DNA from: Liolophura sinensis
Taxonomy: Eukaryota; Mollusca; Polyplacophora; Chitonida; Chitonidae
Assembly: GCF_032854445.1 (NCBI RefSeq)
Contig: NC_088304.1
Location: forward strand, 2,916,001-2,976,000
DNA: 60,000 bases
Reading direction: 5' to 3'
Positions 12,516 to 23,720 of the stretch are shown here, piece by piece. Made by a program: the position numbers and the translations under genes. The notes under the pieces were generated by a model that made no database searches, was not told the origin of the DNA, and saw only the letters and a program-made list of their open reading frames with translations. Each line of letters starts with the position of its first letter. Position 1 is the stretch's first letter.

Positions 12516-12803
12516 AAACATGCATACATGTGTTTATTTGATTGGTGATTTACACCGTACTCAAGAATGTTTCACTTATACGACGGCGGCCAGTATGATG
12601 GTGGGAGGAAACCGGACAGAGCGCGGGGAAAATCTACGACCATCCGCAGGTTGCCGCAGACTTTCCCAAGAGCGACCGGACAGGAAGCCAGCATGAGCTG
12701 GACTTGAACTCACAATGACCGCATTGGTGAGAGGCTCCTGGGTCATTTCGCCGCGCTGGCACGCTGAGCACCTCGGCCACGGTGGTCCAAACATGCATAC
12801 ATG
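12516..12803 (-). repeat. SINE-A, complete, with 15-bp target duplication
   Basis: This is the best SINE-A copy. Read on the minus strand it starts with a tRNA-like head (A box about TGGCCGAGGTGCTCAGC, B box GAGTTCAAGTCC), passes through AGCTCATGCTGGCTTCC, GCGGATGGTCG and TTTCCTCCCACC, and ends in CAATCAAATAAACA. The element body is 12531-12788. A perfect 15-bp direct repeat AAACATGCATACATG flanks it at 12516-12530 and 12789-12803, showing retrotransposition by target-primed insertion. Confidence 0.93.
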
Positions 12804-12929
12804 AACAAACCACAGAGCTTGACTACACGGTATACATCGTTGGTTTGGGGAATCAAGAGAAAACTGCACACTCAGCCGTTGGTAAGCGGAAGTCTAAATC
12901 ATCTTTTTTTTCTCTGCCCCTGTTTCCAG

Positions 12930-13570
12930 CGTATACGTAACACTCATCGGTCGATGAATTTTTCCTCTGCCTCCGGTGCTCACCCGCGCGTGGTCAGGCG
13001 AGGAAAGTAGTTGGCAGTGCCGCGTGGACTGCCCGGCCTGCGATAGTTCTCTCAGCCTCTGAATCTGCCGAGGGGTGGGGAGAAATTGATTCGCTTTGGC
13101 GCTGACGAAACCAGCGACGCTGTGCTGTCCCGTCCAAGCTCTGTACCATCTACTCACGGGACGGTTGCAAGGGGATTTGAACGGCTGTATGGGCGGGATT
13201 CGCGTGCCTTCGTGTCTGGGCCGGTAAGCTGCGGAGGCTGACGGAAAGTTGACCGAAGGGTTTTTCACGGTGTTCGGGAGGGGGAGGTATATGCTTTCAG
13301 AGTGGACAGCGGTCAGTGCGCGATTGTCGTGTACCGTCAGCAGAGCAGTTTTTCCGCTACTTGAGCAGCCCGCGTATAGGCTAGCCGAGCAAGCGTCGTC
13401 ATCGGCGCGGTGAAAGCTGGGGGAAAACGCGGACGTGATCGAGAACAGCGGGAGCATTACTGGGATATTTACGTTCGGAGAAAATCTTAAAGTCCTCAGT
13501 CGTAAAACACGGTGTTCCGATTTCACAACGGGCCCTGTACTCGCCTGCACCCCGCCACACTGGAACACTA
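12930..13570. promoter_or_regulatory. CpG-rich putative promoter region
   Basis: This block is clearly richer in GC and CpG than its surroundings, with many GCG, CGG and ACG steps. It lies 0.35-1 kb upstream of a signal-peptide start codon, which suggests a promoter-proximal CpG island. A 224-codon antisense frame (12894-13568, minus) exists only because stops are rare in GC-rich sequence. It is rich in Ser, Arg and Pro and shows no domain, so I treat it as a shadow. Confidence 0.45.
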
Positions 13571-13615
13571 CAGGACCTTCAGAGTCTTACCTATCGAACT
13601 CGGAGCAATCTTCTC

Positions 13616-13623
13616 TATATATG
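13616..13623 (+). promoter_or_regulatory. TATA-like box
   Basis: TATATATG lies just downstream of the CpG-rich block and about 290 bp before the putative start codon. If used, transcription would begin near 13645-13655 with a 5' UTR of about 260 nt. This is an inference from position. Confidence 0.35.
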
Positions 13624-13913
13624 ATTCTATGACATTCAGCCGTGAAAATTCTACATAACTTCACGGGCTTTTACACATACATGCATATCTAAAACGGCTG
13701 TTGAGAAATTTTGTTTAAGTACGCTTTACGAGCCATTCATTGTTCGAGGTTTGAAAGGAGCGCGGTTGACGTGTTTTTCTTGTGTCACGAAGTGAGTGGT
13801 GATTTCTAAACTTGTATTGGCATTTTGCAGCAAGCATCGTTACGGGGTCGGATTTTGGAATACCAGTAAGAGTTAGGAGTTGTGCGGACTGTACATTGTG
13901 TTGAACACTCACG

Positions 13914-13971
13914 ATGTTCAACTCGGAATGGTTTTTCGGAATTTCTTTGCCTCTCATCTTGTATTTAACCG
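13914..13971 (+). CDS. Exon 1: signal peptide of putative secreted cysteine-rich protein
   Basis: ATG at 13914 has A at -3, and an in-frame TGA lies four codons upstream (13902-13904), which fixes the start. The exon encodes 19 residues plus one base: a short polar start (MFNSEW) and a hydrophobic run (FFGISLPLILYLT), as in a signal peptide. It ends at ACCG|GTGAGT, a near-perfect donor in phase 1. The first acceptor found in the same phase that opens a coding-like frame is at 57555. Joining them gives a codon GTT and a likely signal-peptidase site after Ala-Glu-Ala. The join across 43.6 kb is inferred, and other exons could lie between. Confidence 0.6.
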
Positions 13972-14015
13972 GTGAGTACTTTCTCTAATGAACCGCTCAT
14001 ACATCCTTGGTACAC

Positions 14016-14170
14016 TGAAAAAATCAATCTGTTAACTATAACAGAAAGTCTGTTGTCTGGGTGATGCTAGAATGTATTCTCTTATTATAACATAATATTC
14101 TGTTATACTCAACATAATATTCTGTTAGTCCAACAGAACCTTTATGTTGAACCAATAGAATGTGTGATAT
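14016..14170. repeat. Short palindromic AT-rich repeat
   Basis: Alternating AACATAATATTCTGTTA-type segments and AACAGAA/TTCTGTT inverted pairs form a locally self-complementary block. It could be a MITE-like or hairpin element, but no terminal inverted repeats or target duplications are clear. Confidence 0.5.
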
Positions 14171-14279
14171 ATCCGATCGTTATCAGCTGGGCATATATAG
14201 ATACACGTTTGTGCTGCAGCTATAGTTGAAGAGTTAAGCGGAAACGACCATTAATCTAAGCTGAATATAATCTATAGGT

Positions 14280-14700
14280 GGATAAATCATTATTAACTGG
14301 ATATATGAGAAATTACTTTTTTAGCCAGATATATATGTGAGGATTAATCATTACCGAATGAATATGTAAGAGATGGTTAACACTTTAGACATGTATATAG
14401 AGTACATATTGGATATATATGATGTGATTGGTCATTTACAGCTGAGCATAATCGTCCACTGAACCGGCAAGCTGAATATGTATGGACAATTGATCAGTAT
14501 TAGCTGAATATACATCTGCTAATGATAATTATTAGTATAAATAATTATCAGCTGAATATTATCAGTTATATGCTCATTACTAGTTGAATATATATGTAAC
14601 TTATCATTATTAGCTGAATATATATCGGATGTCTTAGCATTATTAGCTGGATATAAATATGGAACTGCTATTCATTATCAGCTGAATAAGTAAATGGTTC
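14280..14700. repeat. Degenerate AGCTGAATATAT repeat
   Basis: The motif TTATTAGCTGAATATATAT recurs at irregular spacing with GGATATAT variants. It is an old, decayed tandem region. Confidence 0.65.
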
Positions 14701-15083
14701 ACAGATCAGCTGGTATGGTCCCGGTGCTGGTTAATGAACAAAAAAAAATTAGGTAAACATCTGCGTTTTGGACTGTGCCAACAACTGGCTGTTAAACATA
14801 GGGAGGGAGATATTTCGCTTGTGTATTTGGCGCTCATCTCAAGAACGACTGAAAGCAAATCAGATACATAAGTCTCCGCACTTGTCTTCCATACATGTAC
14901 ATATAGCGTGACGTCATAAGTGCATTTGAAACATCCGTTATATAAACACACATATATAGGCGCTTGGTCATGGGTGCATAGTGAAATAAGTAAATTTATC
15001 ATAACCCACTACCGACTTATCCGCTGTGATGCTAAATGTGTGTCTAATAAAGTCATTCAGATAAATGAAATATTTCATGCGGA
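14701..15083. other. No gene seen
   Basis: Non-coding spacer. A 98-codon minus-strand frame (14706-15002) has no recognisable feature. Confidence 0.35.
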
Positions 15084-15320
15084 ATACATGTGTTGCGTTG
15101 GATGCGTGTGTCGCACTGGATAGGCGTATTAGATGTGTTGCATTGGATGCGTGTGTCGCACTGGATAGGCGTATTAGATGTGTTGCGTTGGATGCGTGTG
15201 TCGCACTGGATAGGCGTATTAGATGTGTTGCATTGGATGCGTGTGTCGCACTGGATAGGCGTATTAGATGTGTTGCATTGGATGCGTGTGTCGCACCGGA
15301 TAGGCGTATTGAATGCGTTT
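15084..15320. repeat. 45-bp minisatellite, about 5 copies
   Basis: The unit begins GATGTGTTGCATTGGATGCG and continues to GGCGTATTA (45 nt). Copies are almost identical apart from GCGTTGG/GCATTGG and one CACCGG variant. Because 45 is a multiple of 3, several frames on both strands stay open with a 15-residue period. These are by-products of the repeat, not genes. Confidence 0.95.
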
Positions 15321-15944
15321 GGAATGAAGTATATTTAGTTGTTTGATTTTTGATTAGCTCCATATTCCAAATGGTTTCGGTCAGTTTTATGGGTTGAAGA
15401 AAGCGGAGTACCCGACCGGATTAAACCACTGATCTTTGCCAAGTTACTGACGAACTTTTTCACGTGCATGTGGTGTACTGCAAGGAGAGTTGTTTTTAAG
15501 TAACGTTATCTTGTCCAGCATGTTGATTGTCGAACGTGATGATAACAGAGCAAAATATCAATGGCCACTTGAAATAACTTACCTGTACACAAAGTCGACA
15601 TGCAGACCTGTAGTTATGCTACTCAGCTCTTTTCAAAGGTAGTGGGGCTTTTAATAAAACGTTTCAGTCATTAAGTCAGAGAGTTTTCCATCATGCGTCA
15701 TATAAGCCACCCAGCTCTCGATGCCGTTCAGTCCGGGTTCGTTTTAGTCCTACACCGAAGGGTCCTGCATATGGCGTGTATATATCTCGCCTTGTATCAT
15801 TGATTAGATCTTGTGTGTTATTTGGCAATTTCAAACCAACGTCACCAGGTACTACTGGAAAAACTTGTGTGTCAAGGTTATTCAATCAAAAAGCCTTCAC
15901 TCTAAGTTTCTTAAGTTTTACAATGAGTATAATTCTCTTGTGAT

Positions 15945-16345
15945 ATGGACAGAGCGTCCAGAATCTCTGGCACCCTGCTTCATGATTGTGTTTAATTCCG
16001 CTTAACCCGTATATTCATCGTATTGAATTGGATCACAACGTTGGATATATGAACACTTGTAATCAGAGCGCAACTAAGATACCTATTTTATTAACGACAA
16101 CTTATATACCAGCACGGTACACTGCTTGAATACTGATTGCACTCAGTCGAATAGAACATAGCGTGCGTCTTCCCCCACACCAATGAAAGCTGTTGGTTGC
16201 TTTTCTTTGTATGATTCCGTCCTGTTTTCGTACTCTGTATACTTTCTTTGTTGGTAGTTTGTATTTTAGCCTTGCGATTTTAAACCCGGAACGTCCATCT
16301 TGGTTGGCGGCTGGTATACGAATGTCTGTTAGACGCATGCTCTAT
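15945..16345 (+). mobile_element. Family D element copy 2
   Basis: It starts near GAGCGTCCAGAATCTCTGGC, contains TTTAATTCCGCTTAACC, TTATTAACGACAACTTATA and TTTTCTTTGTATGATTCCG, and ends at GTATACGAATGTCTG plus a short tail. It aligns end to end with copy 4 (46020-46410). In place of the 2.8-kb array it has a single 16-nt segment (about 16108-16123). Confidence 0.8.
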
Positions 16346-19329
16346 ATAGTGGACTTTTGATTGGATAAACACATCAGTCGATAAACGCTGATGAAAATGG
16401 GTTAAACAACGTGGTATTGAGATTTTCATCAGGTGAAATATTTGTGCAGAGCTTTAAGGTCTGCTCATATCTCTTTTATGTTCAGAATAATGTGAAATCA
16501 ATTTCAAAGGAAACACTGCCGTACGGCCTGGCTTTATCTACCGACATAGTTGTCAACCGCCAGCTTCATTCTAAGCAGATAATCGTCGAAACTTCTTATG
16601 GAAGAATTTTATCATCAAAACCCATGCATTTAAAATGCGCTTAGATGATTACTATTTAGATGAAACGAGGATTAGTGAGAAGTGGATGCTGAGCGTAGTC
16701 TGTGACGATTTCTTTGCAATATAGCAGTTACCATAGAACAATGGCGAATTATTTCAGAAAAAAAAATTCAACAACAAACGAATGTATGTATAGGGCCATT
16801 TCCGCTGAGGCACGCTCAGACGCAGCTATACGCGAAACTGACATTCCAGAGCGTTCTGACAGGACATCGAGGCTTCGGCCTATAGGCAGGGGTCAGCACA
16901 GACCCATGTTCACTATCCCCCCGGCACAGAGGCGTCAGTCGTGCGGGGCAGTTCGAACGGTTATCCATCGTACTTTTCTGGGCTTACGACTAATGCTGGT
17001 AAGCGTCTAACACGGGCTTTGCGGCAGTGCTTAAAATGGATTTGGAGTTGTTTTAGGTAATTACCCGGCAAAATTGGGCAGCCGAGAGAAAAACACGCGC
17101 AATACAAATTTCACTGATACAATAAGGGCTCCCTGACATGAACTTTTGGCGAGGGAGCAGCTTTTGCATGAACACAACATATACACATATAGACCCATAT
17201 ACAGCGTATACTTTAGAATGACATTGACATTTCTCAAGTCTGCTTTGTGTTATGCCACTCCTCATGTCAACCGTAAAACAGATATGAAATATGTTGGGAT
17301 ATATGCACGATGGGTATCAGATATGTATTGTTTTGTTTTTTTTTGTTTGTTTGTTTTTTTTGGGGGGGAGGGGTAGTGTTTGAAAGAATTCTCCCCTGAC
17401 TATAATTGATGTCACAGGTTCGACTTCAGCTCTCAAGAGATCGGCTGTGGCTTTAAATCAAGACATTTGTCAGGCACGTGGCAAAGACACTCCGGTTTCC
17501 TACACACAATGAACACAGTATAGGCCTTTGTATTCAGATAGAGACCTTTACCTGTAAATAATACTCATTATTAATTATGGTTATGGTTAAAAGAAGAGGT
17601 CGACCATTTATCAGCATAATTTGACCGACTTTGTTTACCCATCGAAAATTGTCTACTCTGTTGATATGAGGCTGCTCGGTTTTTACTCTCTTTGCTCTAG
17701 TCTTTATGTTGTCTTGTTTCTGTGTTACATTGCCCGGTTTCATCTGGGATATTACCTGGTTTCTTCTGGGACATTACCTGGTTTCTTCATGACTTTATTT
17801 CTGTGAGGCATTTTGCTGAAGCAAATCGCCTTCTTACCTCCACCAAATAAAACTCTATGCTTTGTCATGTTATAACCTGTAAATAATCAAAACTGGTGGG
17901 CCATTATTGCACTTAACACCACTGAAATAGACAAACACTTCATCTAATGCGCCGGGCATAGATATCAAGAGCTGCCATCAAGAGTGAATGCCACATCGCT
18001 AGCGGTAAAGATCCACCCCGATCGACTGCGCAGGCTTGCAACGAGAGTGTCACTTAACTTGTTCGCTTCCAGAGTTGTTATGAATTGCTTCTCTCTTCGG
18101 GTATTTGTCTCCCTCTCTATTGTACAAATCGGAGAAACAACCCTGGAATTGTACAGCGTAGAGTATATATAAACCACCAGTTTATTTCCACGTTCCTCCC
18201 CCTCCCCCTCCCCCGCCAGCCCGCTCCCTTCCCCCACCTACCTTAAACAGGCATATAATTTCCTACGTGTGCTTCCCATGGAAGTAGGGCACGCTTGCTT
18301 CCATGTTATTGATTTTTGATGCACTGTGCTAACTGAGCTGCGATTCCGTGTTTTGCCGTCATTTGCCCATTATCCCAGCTATCAATGTCACGTTTGATGC
18401 TCGAGGTCGAGGGCTCGAATGTCAGCCATGTTTGCCCTATAACGCCTCCTGGCGGGGAAACATTTCAGCTAATGACTTACACACCTGTGTCGACCAATCC
18501 TTTACATGATGCGTTTTTGTACGAAGCTTTGAGATTGGAATATGGAACAAAGTTGTTTAATTGTGTTAATGTATCTTTTCTCATTACTGCCAATCGGCCT
18601 CAAATTGGTAAAAAAAGTGGCAGGCTAGAATGGGGTTCAAATCTTACTACCGGCGTTTTTATTCCCGTCAGACACTAATTTGCCATTTGTTTGCTTCTTT
18701 TGTATTTAGTAATTATATATGATGATTATTACATTATATTTACTAATTATTTACTAATTATAGAATCTTAAGAAGGCCGTTTAACAGAATCCAATCAATC
18801 CACAATATCATTCGGTGAATCAGTCGAATATATAATTAATTCATTTGTCAAAGTATCCTTACAGAATAGCCAAATATTGACATGGATGGCAGACAACTGG
18901 AGATATATGGGTAAACGGCATTCCCAAGCTATCAGCATCCCGAATTGTCTGTTGCAATGAACGTTTAAGTCACAATTAGATTGGTCAAAATTCCAGCCGC
19001 TGAGTTGTCATGGTGATTGCTATGGTTACTGACTGGAATTGTATTTCAGCCTATTAGATACATTCTCCTCAATTTGTCTTAGTTTACAGGCACTTGTGGG
19101 TTCCGGTACCAAGCCAAGTAGCCAGTGTCTGTTAGTATCATAGGAAGTATTGGATTTGTACATTGTCTTTCTGCCAGCTGCAAATTTATATACATAAAAC
19201 CGAAACGTTAAAGGAATGAGGTTGAGTCTTGAACCACAACCTAAAAGGGAGTAATTGGTACAATCATGATGTACAGCCATTAACTAAGTTAACCAATTGG
19301 TCATTTAGTAACCTAGTCAATATACCTAT
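16346..19329. other. No gene confirmed; low-complexity tracts
   Basis: A T/G-rich tract (about 17333-17373) and a pyrimidine-rich CCTCCCCCTCCCC tract (about 18190-18237) occur here. A short triple repeat with TTACCTGGTTTCTTC lies near 17740-17790. An 89-codon frame from 16741 is discussed under findings. A gene is not supported elsewhere. Confidence 0.4.
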
Positions 19330-20010
19330 CAAAGGGTCAGTTAGTGAACCAGTCAATCAGTTAGTTAGTTAAAGTGTTTGTCAATGAATCCGCCATGGAG
19401 TCAGTCAACCAGTCAGTCAGTTAAAGTGTTTGTCAATGAATTTACCATGCAGTCAGTCAACCAGTGGTTCATGTAATGAGTTGTGAATGAATCCACCGTG
19501 GAGTCATCAACCAGTCAGTCAGTGAAAGTCTTTGTCAAAGAATCCACCATGGAGTCAGTCAACCTGTCAGTCAGCTAATGAGCTGTTAAGTAATCCACCA
19601 TGGAGTCAGTCAACCATTCAGTCAGTTAATGAGTTGTTAATGAATCTACCATGGAGTCAGTCAACCTGTCATTTAATTAATGGGTTATTAAGTAATCCAA
19701 TATGGAGTCAGTCAACCAGTTAGTCAGTTAAATTGTTTGTCAATGAATCCACCATTCAGTCAGTCAACCAGTTAGTCAGTAAATGAGTTGTTAATGAATC
19801 CAACATGCAGTCAGTCAACCAGTGAGTCAGTTAATGAGTTTGTCAGTGAATGCAAAATAGAGTCAGTCATTTAGCCATCTAGTCAGTCAGTGTGCTAATC
19901 AATGAACTCATCGAGTCAATCAGTCATCCAATCAGTCAGTTAACCAGGGAGTCACGTAATTAGGTAATCAGTCATTGGGTTGTACAATCACTTTAGTTGG
20001 TTAGTCACTC
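19330..20010 (+). repeat. About 50-bp degenerate repeat rich in GTCAGTCA
   Basis: Recurring blocks read ATGAATCCACCATGGAGTCA, then GTCAACCAGTCAGTCAGTTA and ATGAGTTGTTA. Spacing varies between about 45 and 57 nt. It grades into pure CAGT/GTCA repeats at both edges. Confidence 0.85.
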
Positions 20011-20127
20011 GGCCCATAAATCGATGAGTTTGAATGAGTTATCAATGATTTTGTGCTGGCAAATCGCCAAACAGTCATAACATACAGTTGCATCTTTTCA
20101 TGATGTAAGAGTGTAATCATGCAGAAG

Positions 20128-20351
20128 TCATGGCAACGTCCATCATAGCTGTGGGTCATGGCAACGTCCATCATAGCTGTGGGTAATGGCAGCGTCCATC
20201 ATAGCTGTGGGTAATGGCAACGTCCATCATAGCTGTGGGTAATGGCAACGTCCATCAAAGCTGTGGGTCATGGCAACGTCCATCATAGCTGTGCGTCATG
20301 GCAACGTCCATCATAGCTGTGGGTCATGGCAACGTCCATCATAGCCGTGGG
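20128..20351 (+). repeat. 28-bp minisatellite, 8 copies
   Basis: The unit is TCATGGCAACGTCCATCATAGCTGTGGG, eight copies with few changes (TCATGG/TAATGG, CAACG/CAGCG, CATAG/CAAAG). The last copy is interrupted by a SINE-A fragment, after which ACGTCCATCAT appears once more. Confidence 0.95.
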
Positions 20352-20470
20352 TTTCCCCCGGGCTCTGCCCGGTTTCCTCTCACCATAGTGCTGCTGGCCG
20401 GCGCCGTATATATAAGTGAAATATTCCTGAGTTCGGCGTAAAACACTAATCAAATAAATAAATAAATAAA
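20352..20470 (+). repeat. SINE-A 3' part inserted in the 28-bp array
   Basis: Contains GTTTCCCCCGGGCTCTGCCC, CGCCGTATATATAAGTG, CGGCGTAAAACACTAATC and an AAATAAATAAATAAATAAA tail. AACGTCCATCAT stands both before it (about 20329-20343) and directly after its tail (about 20469-20480), consistent with a target duplication of an array segment. Confidence 0.85.
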
Positions 20471-21671
20471 CGTCCATCATGTACACCTCGAATAATGTGG
20501 CATTTTTCTGATTTAACAACAATATTACTGAGTAAAACACTCACATACAAACTGCTAATACGTTTCATTCAAACTCATTCGAACAAAAAGGAAAGCAAAA
20601 GATTCTTGACAAGTCATTCTGGTGTTCTGTCCTTCCAGACTTTGCTTTTTAGTCCTTCATTGATTACGGTGGAAGAAGAAAATAAACTACTTCGAAGAAG
20701 AAAAGGGGAATAAAAGAAAAACAATCCCTATTGGTGCTCTGGTCTTCCATACATTGTCCTTGTGATTATAGCAGAAGCGCCATCATCGGCTTTTCGTCCA
20801 GATTTACCGTTATCTGTACGGGATTAGATAATCTGGGCGGGATCTGGCGATGGTTGTTCATAGGCAGAAGCAAACACAGAGAGCAATGAGACTCAACAAG
20901 GCAAGGAAGATCTCTGCCAACATAAAACGGCCGGGGTTCGAGCCCCGTGAAATCCCCAGGGGCTAGCGCAAGCCCGGAGTACAGAGCCCCTCAGATCAAT
21001 TGTCTGTACCCTTCATCCTGCTCTCAACCTCGAGGTTTAGCTGGCCTCTGTGCCCGCGGGGCTGTTTGCTCTTCTTGTTGCCCTGTTATTTATACGAATT
21101 CTTTTCCCATCGAGTCAGAAGTGTGGACAAGGCAAAGTTTGCCTGTCCGCTTGCTGGCCCTTTATTTTTTTATTCGTCTTCTTTCTTCGATGTTGCAGAC
21201 ATAAGGGACTCATTATATATACTACTAAGACGTATACTACATTTGTGCTATGGCGTTGAGGATTTAGAGGCGGCCCGCTTTCACAAATGCCCGTAAACTG
21301 GTTTTTTGAAAGCGTTGTTTCTTTGTTTTTCTTCTTCTTCTTTTTTTTCTCTCCTTTTTTCTTCTCTTCTTTTTGTCAATGGCATTATAGCAAGATAATA
21401 TAGCGCAGACAAAGCCATTTCCAAAAAAAGCGTTAAAAAGTGCGAAAAGTAAATGATTTCGACGCCAAAGGCCCATGTCGACTGTCGTGTCGCTATGCAC
21501 TGTTGAATGTCTACTATAGACATGTTAATCCATAGGTAGGTCGGCTAGACGACGGCACTGGTTTGGCGGTAACCGCCACAGTATATATGCACATTAGGAG
21601 TCTGGTGTATGTTACAGGGATCAAAATATGTATAGGTTGTCTCAATAATATTCCATAAATGAAGGCAAAGG
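20471..21671. other. No gene confirmed; GC-rich patch and CTT tract
   Basis: A GC-richer patch lies at about 20920-21080 and includes GGGGTTCGAGCCCC, which looks like a tRNA T-arm, but no matching acceptor, D or anticodon arms are present. A TTCTTC-rich tract at about 21320-21375 accounts for a Lys/Arg-rich minus-strand frame. No gene is supported. Confidence 0.4.
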
Positions 21672-22290
21672 CCACTCATCCAGTCGGTCAGTCGGCCAGT
21701 CAGATACAACCACTCTCAGTCTCTCAGTCTATAAAGAAATACGTCAGTAATACTGTCACTCAGCTAGCCAGCCATCCAATCAGTCACTCTCTCGTTTTCA
21801 GACAGTAAGAATCAATACGATACATGTTAATAGCCAGTCAGACCCGCCTTTAATGTGTCGATCAGTGGGTCAGTCAACCAGTCAGCCAGTCATTCAGTTA
21901 GTCACTCTATCAATTAGTGAATCTGTTAATCACTCTGTGAAATCAGTTAGCCAACAAACCGGCTAGCCAGTGAGTAAGTCGCTGAATCATCTAATAAGAT
22001 AGTCACTTAATCAACTATTCATGTAGCTTAATTATAGTCAGTATCTTACTCAGTAAGCACTAAAATGAGATAGTCACTCATCTAGTCAGTCAGAGAGTTA
22101 CTCAGTGAACTGATGTATCAGTCGGCCACTCGGGTAGCTTGTCAGTAACAAAGTAATTTGGTCACTCGGTTTTTGAATACTTCAATCAGGTCATCAGTGA
22201 GTTACTCAATCAGACACTCAGTCAGACGGCAACTGAGTTAGTCACATCAACAACCAATCAGACACTCAGTCAGTATGTACATCAGTGAAA
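21672..22290 (+). repeat. Degenerate CAGT tetranucleotide region
   Basis: Recurrent GTCAGTCAGTCA, CCAGTCAG and GTCACTCAGT segments without a fixed longer unit. It is a decayed tetranucleotide tract similar in character to 19330-20010 and 24836-25130. Confidence 0.75.
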
Positions 22291-23469
22291 CACCTTATTG
22301 TTTTTGTTTACCTCTCCGTTGGCAGTTCGTACATAGAGACCTCTAAACCTCCTATAGTGTTACACGAGAGTTAAAAGGAAAAGACCGGTAAAATCGACAC
22401 TAAATAGACCACTTAAAACTATACATGAGTATACTTTCATTTATTTCTTTAGTGAAAAGGCGCTGAAACTTTTAAATTCTAAGGTGGGCTTTATGGGCCA
22501 TACTATCAGAGATTAGAAACTCTGACATCACAGGAGGTTTTTGTAAATCTATCACGACACCAAATGTTGGAATAACTCTTTTAACCCATGAGTGAAAGAT
22601 CACTGAAATAATGTTCCCAAGAATTCCTTCCTTCTGGTGAACAACAGTCAAAAAAAAAAGATGATGTGACGCCAGAGTTTCCAGATACCGTCAGTATGGC
22701 TCATAGGGCTTACAATATTTTTTCAAATATTTGAATGCCTTTCAACACTCATAAAAAAATCTACAAAAACAAATGAAAGAATTTTTATGCATAGTTTTCA
22801 GTTGTCTGTATGATGAACCATGCTTCCTTTTACTTTAAAAGAGACGTTTGTTTCTCGTCAATTCTGGTAAAACCAACAATATAAAGTCATCTAGCTGCTC
22901 TAGCTCACGTTTAATCTATCTGTTGAGGATCTCATCATATTTTGCTGCACAGCTTAAAGATATAAACTGATCTTCAAAGTACACATAGGACAAGCGAAAC
23001 TTCCGCTTTACGACCTACAAAATCGTTGCCACCAACACTTTCAAGTCGACTGAAACAGATTAGTTGTCTCAAATTCCCTATTCTTTGTAAATATATTCTT
23101 AAGAGGATCATTACTTTCCAGGATTATACAAGGCTGCATAATCTAAGCAATGTTATATTTTTGCGACCCGTAATCCCCTGGAAAACACAACATACCACGA
23201 ATCTATTTATTTTATTCAGTCTTGTGTGCATACACACAAGGTCTTGTCTGTAATACAAACAAATACGTGGCGTCTATTATGTAATACGTATGTCACACTG
23301 TAATCTATTTCGTTGAGGGCTGACACGATATATGGCTCAAAGATACATATACCTGACAATTCAATTCTTTTATATTTTATAAACCCACATTCCTCTCCTC
23401 GCTCCAACCTCCGAAACAAATCAAAACAACATCCTGGTTAACTTAAAGATCAACACCATTGTAACACAC
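22291..23469. other. No gene seen
   Basis: AT-rich non-coding sequence with short poly-A runs. Frames at 23026-23253 (+) and 23216-23419 (-) show nothing recognisable. Confidence 0.4.
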
Positions 23470-23590
23470 TGACCTCGTACATCTGGCTGATTGAACGTGA
23501 CGTCATACATCTGGCTGATTCAACGTGACGTCATACAATTGGCTGAGTCAACTTGACGTCATACATCTGACTGATTTAACGTCACTTTAG
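23470..23590 (+). promoter_or_regulatory. 28-bp tandem repeat carrying three perfect CRE octamers
   Basis: Four copies of a 28-bp unit with CATCTGGCTGATT and AACGTGACGTCATA. The palindromic cAMP-response-element octamer TGACGTCA is intact at 23498-23505, 23526-23533 and 23554-23561, exactly 28 bp apart. The fourth copy has TAACGTCA. In animals this octamer binds CREB/ATF bZIP dimers. Whether it acts here is unknown. Confidence 0.75.
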
Positions 23591-23720
23591 GAATATTATC
23601 ATGTCACATCAGGCACATTTTAGACAGGAAATTTTTTTACAAACTACCAAAGAATCGTTCTTGAGGACAATCCAGTTATATGTGTCAAACATTGGTAACC
23701 ATCGTAAATGCTTTATATTG

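Noticed and set aside
15065-15363. Repeat-protein genes of 82-131 codons on both strands
   Set aside because: They are produced by a 45-bp minisatellite whose length is a multiple of three. Open frames on both strands at once argue against coding.
18385-18678. 97-codon frame starting with ATG
   Set aside because: Its start overlaps a degenerate tRNA-like sequence (GGGCTCGAATGTC), and the remainder shows no domain or splice signals.
20925-20955. tRNA gene suggested by GGGGTTCGAGCCCC
   Set aside because: Only a T-arm-like hairpin is present. No acceptor, D-arm or anticodon arm could be paired at the right distances.
21264-21523. Basic (Lys/Arg-rich) minus-strand proteins
   Set aside because: The basic stretch is the antisense of a TTC/TTCTT simple tract. 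There is no domain.
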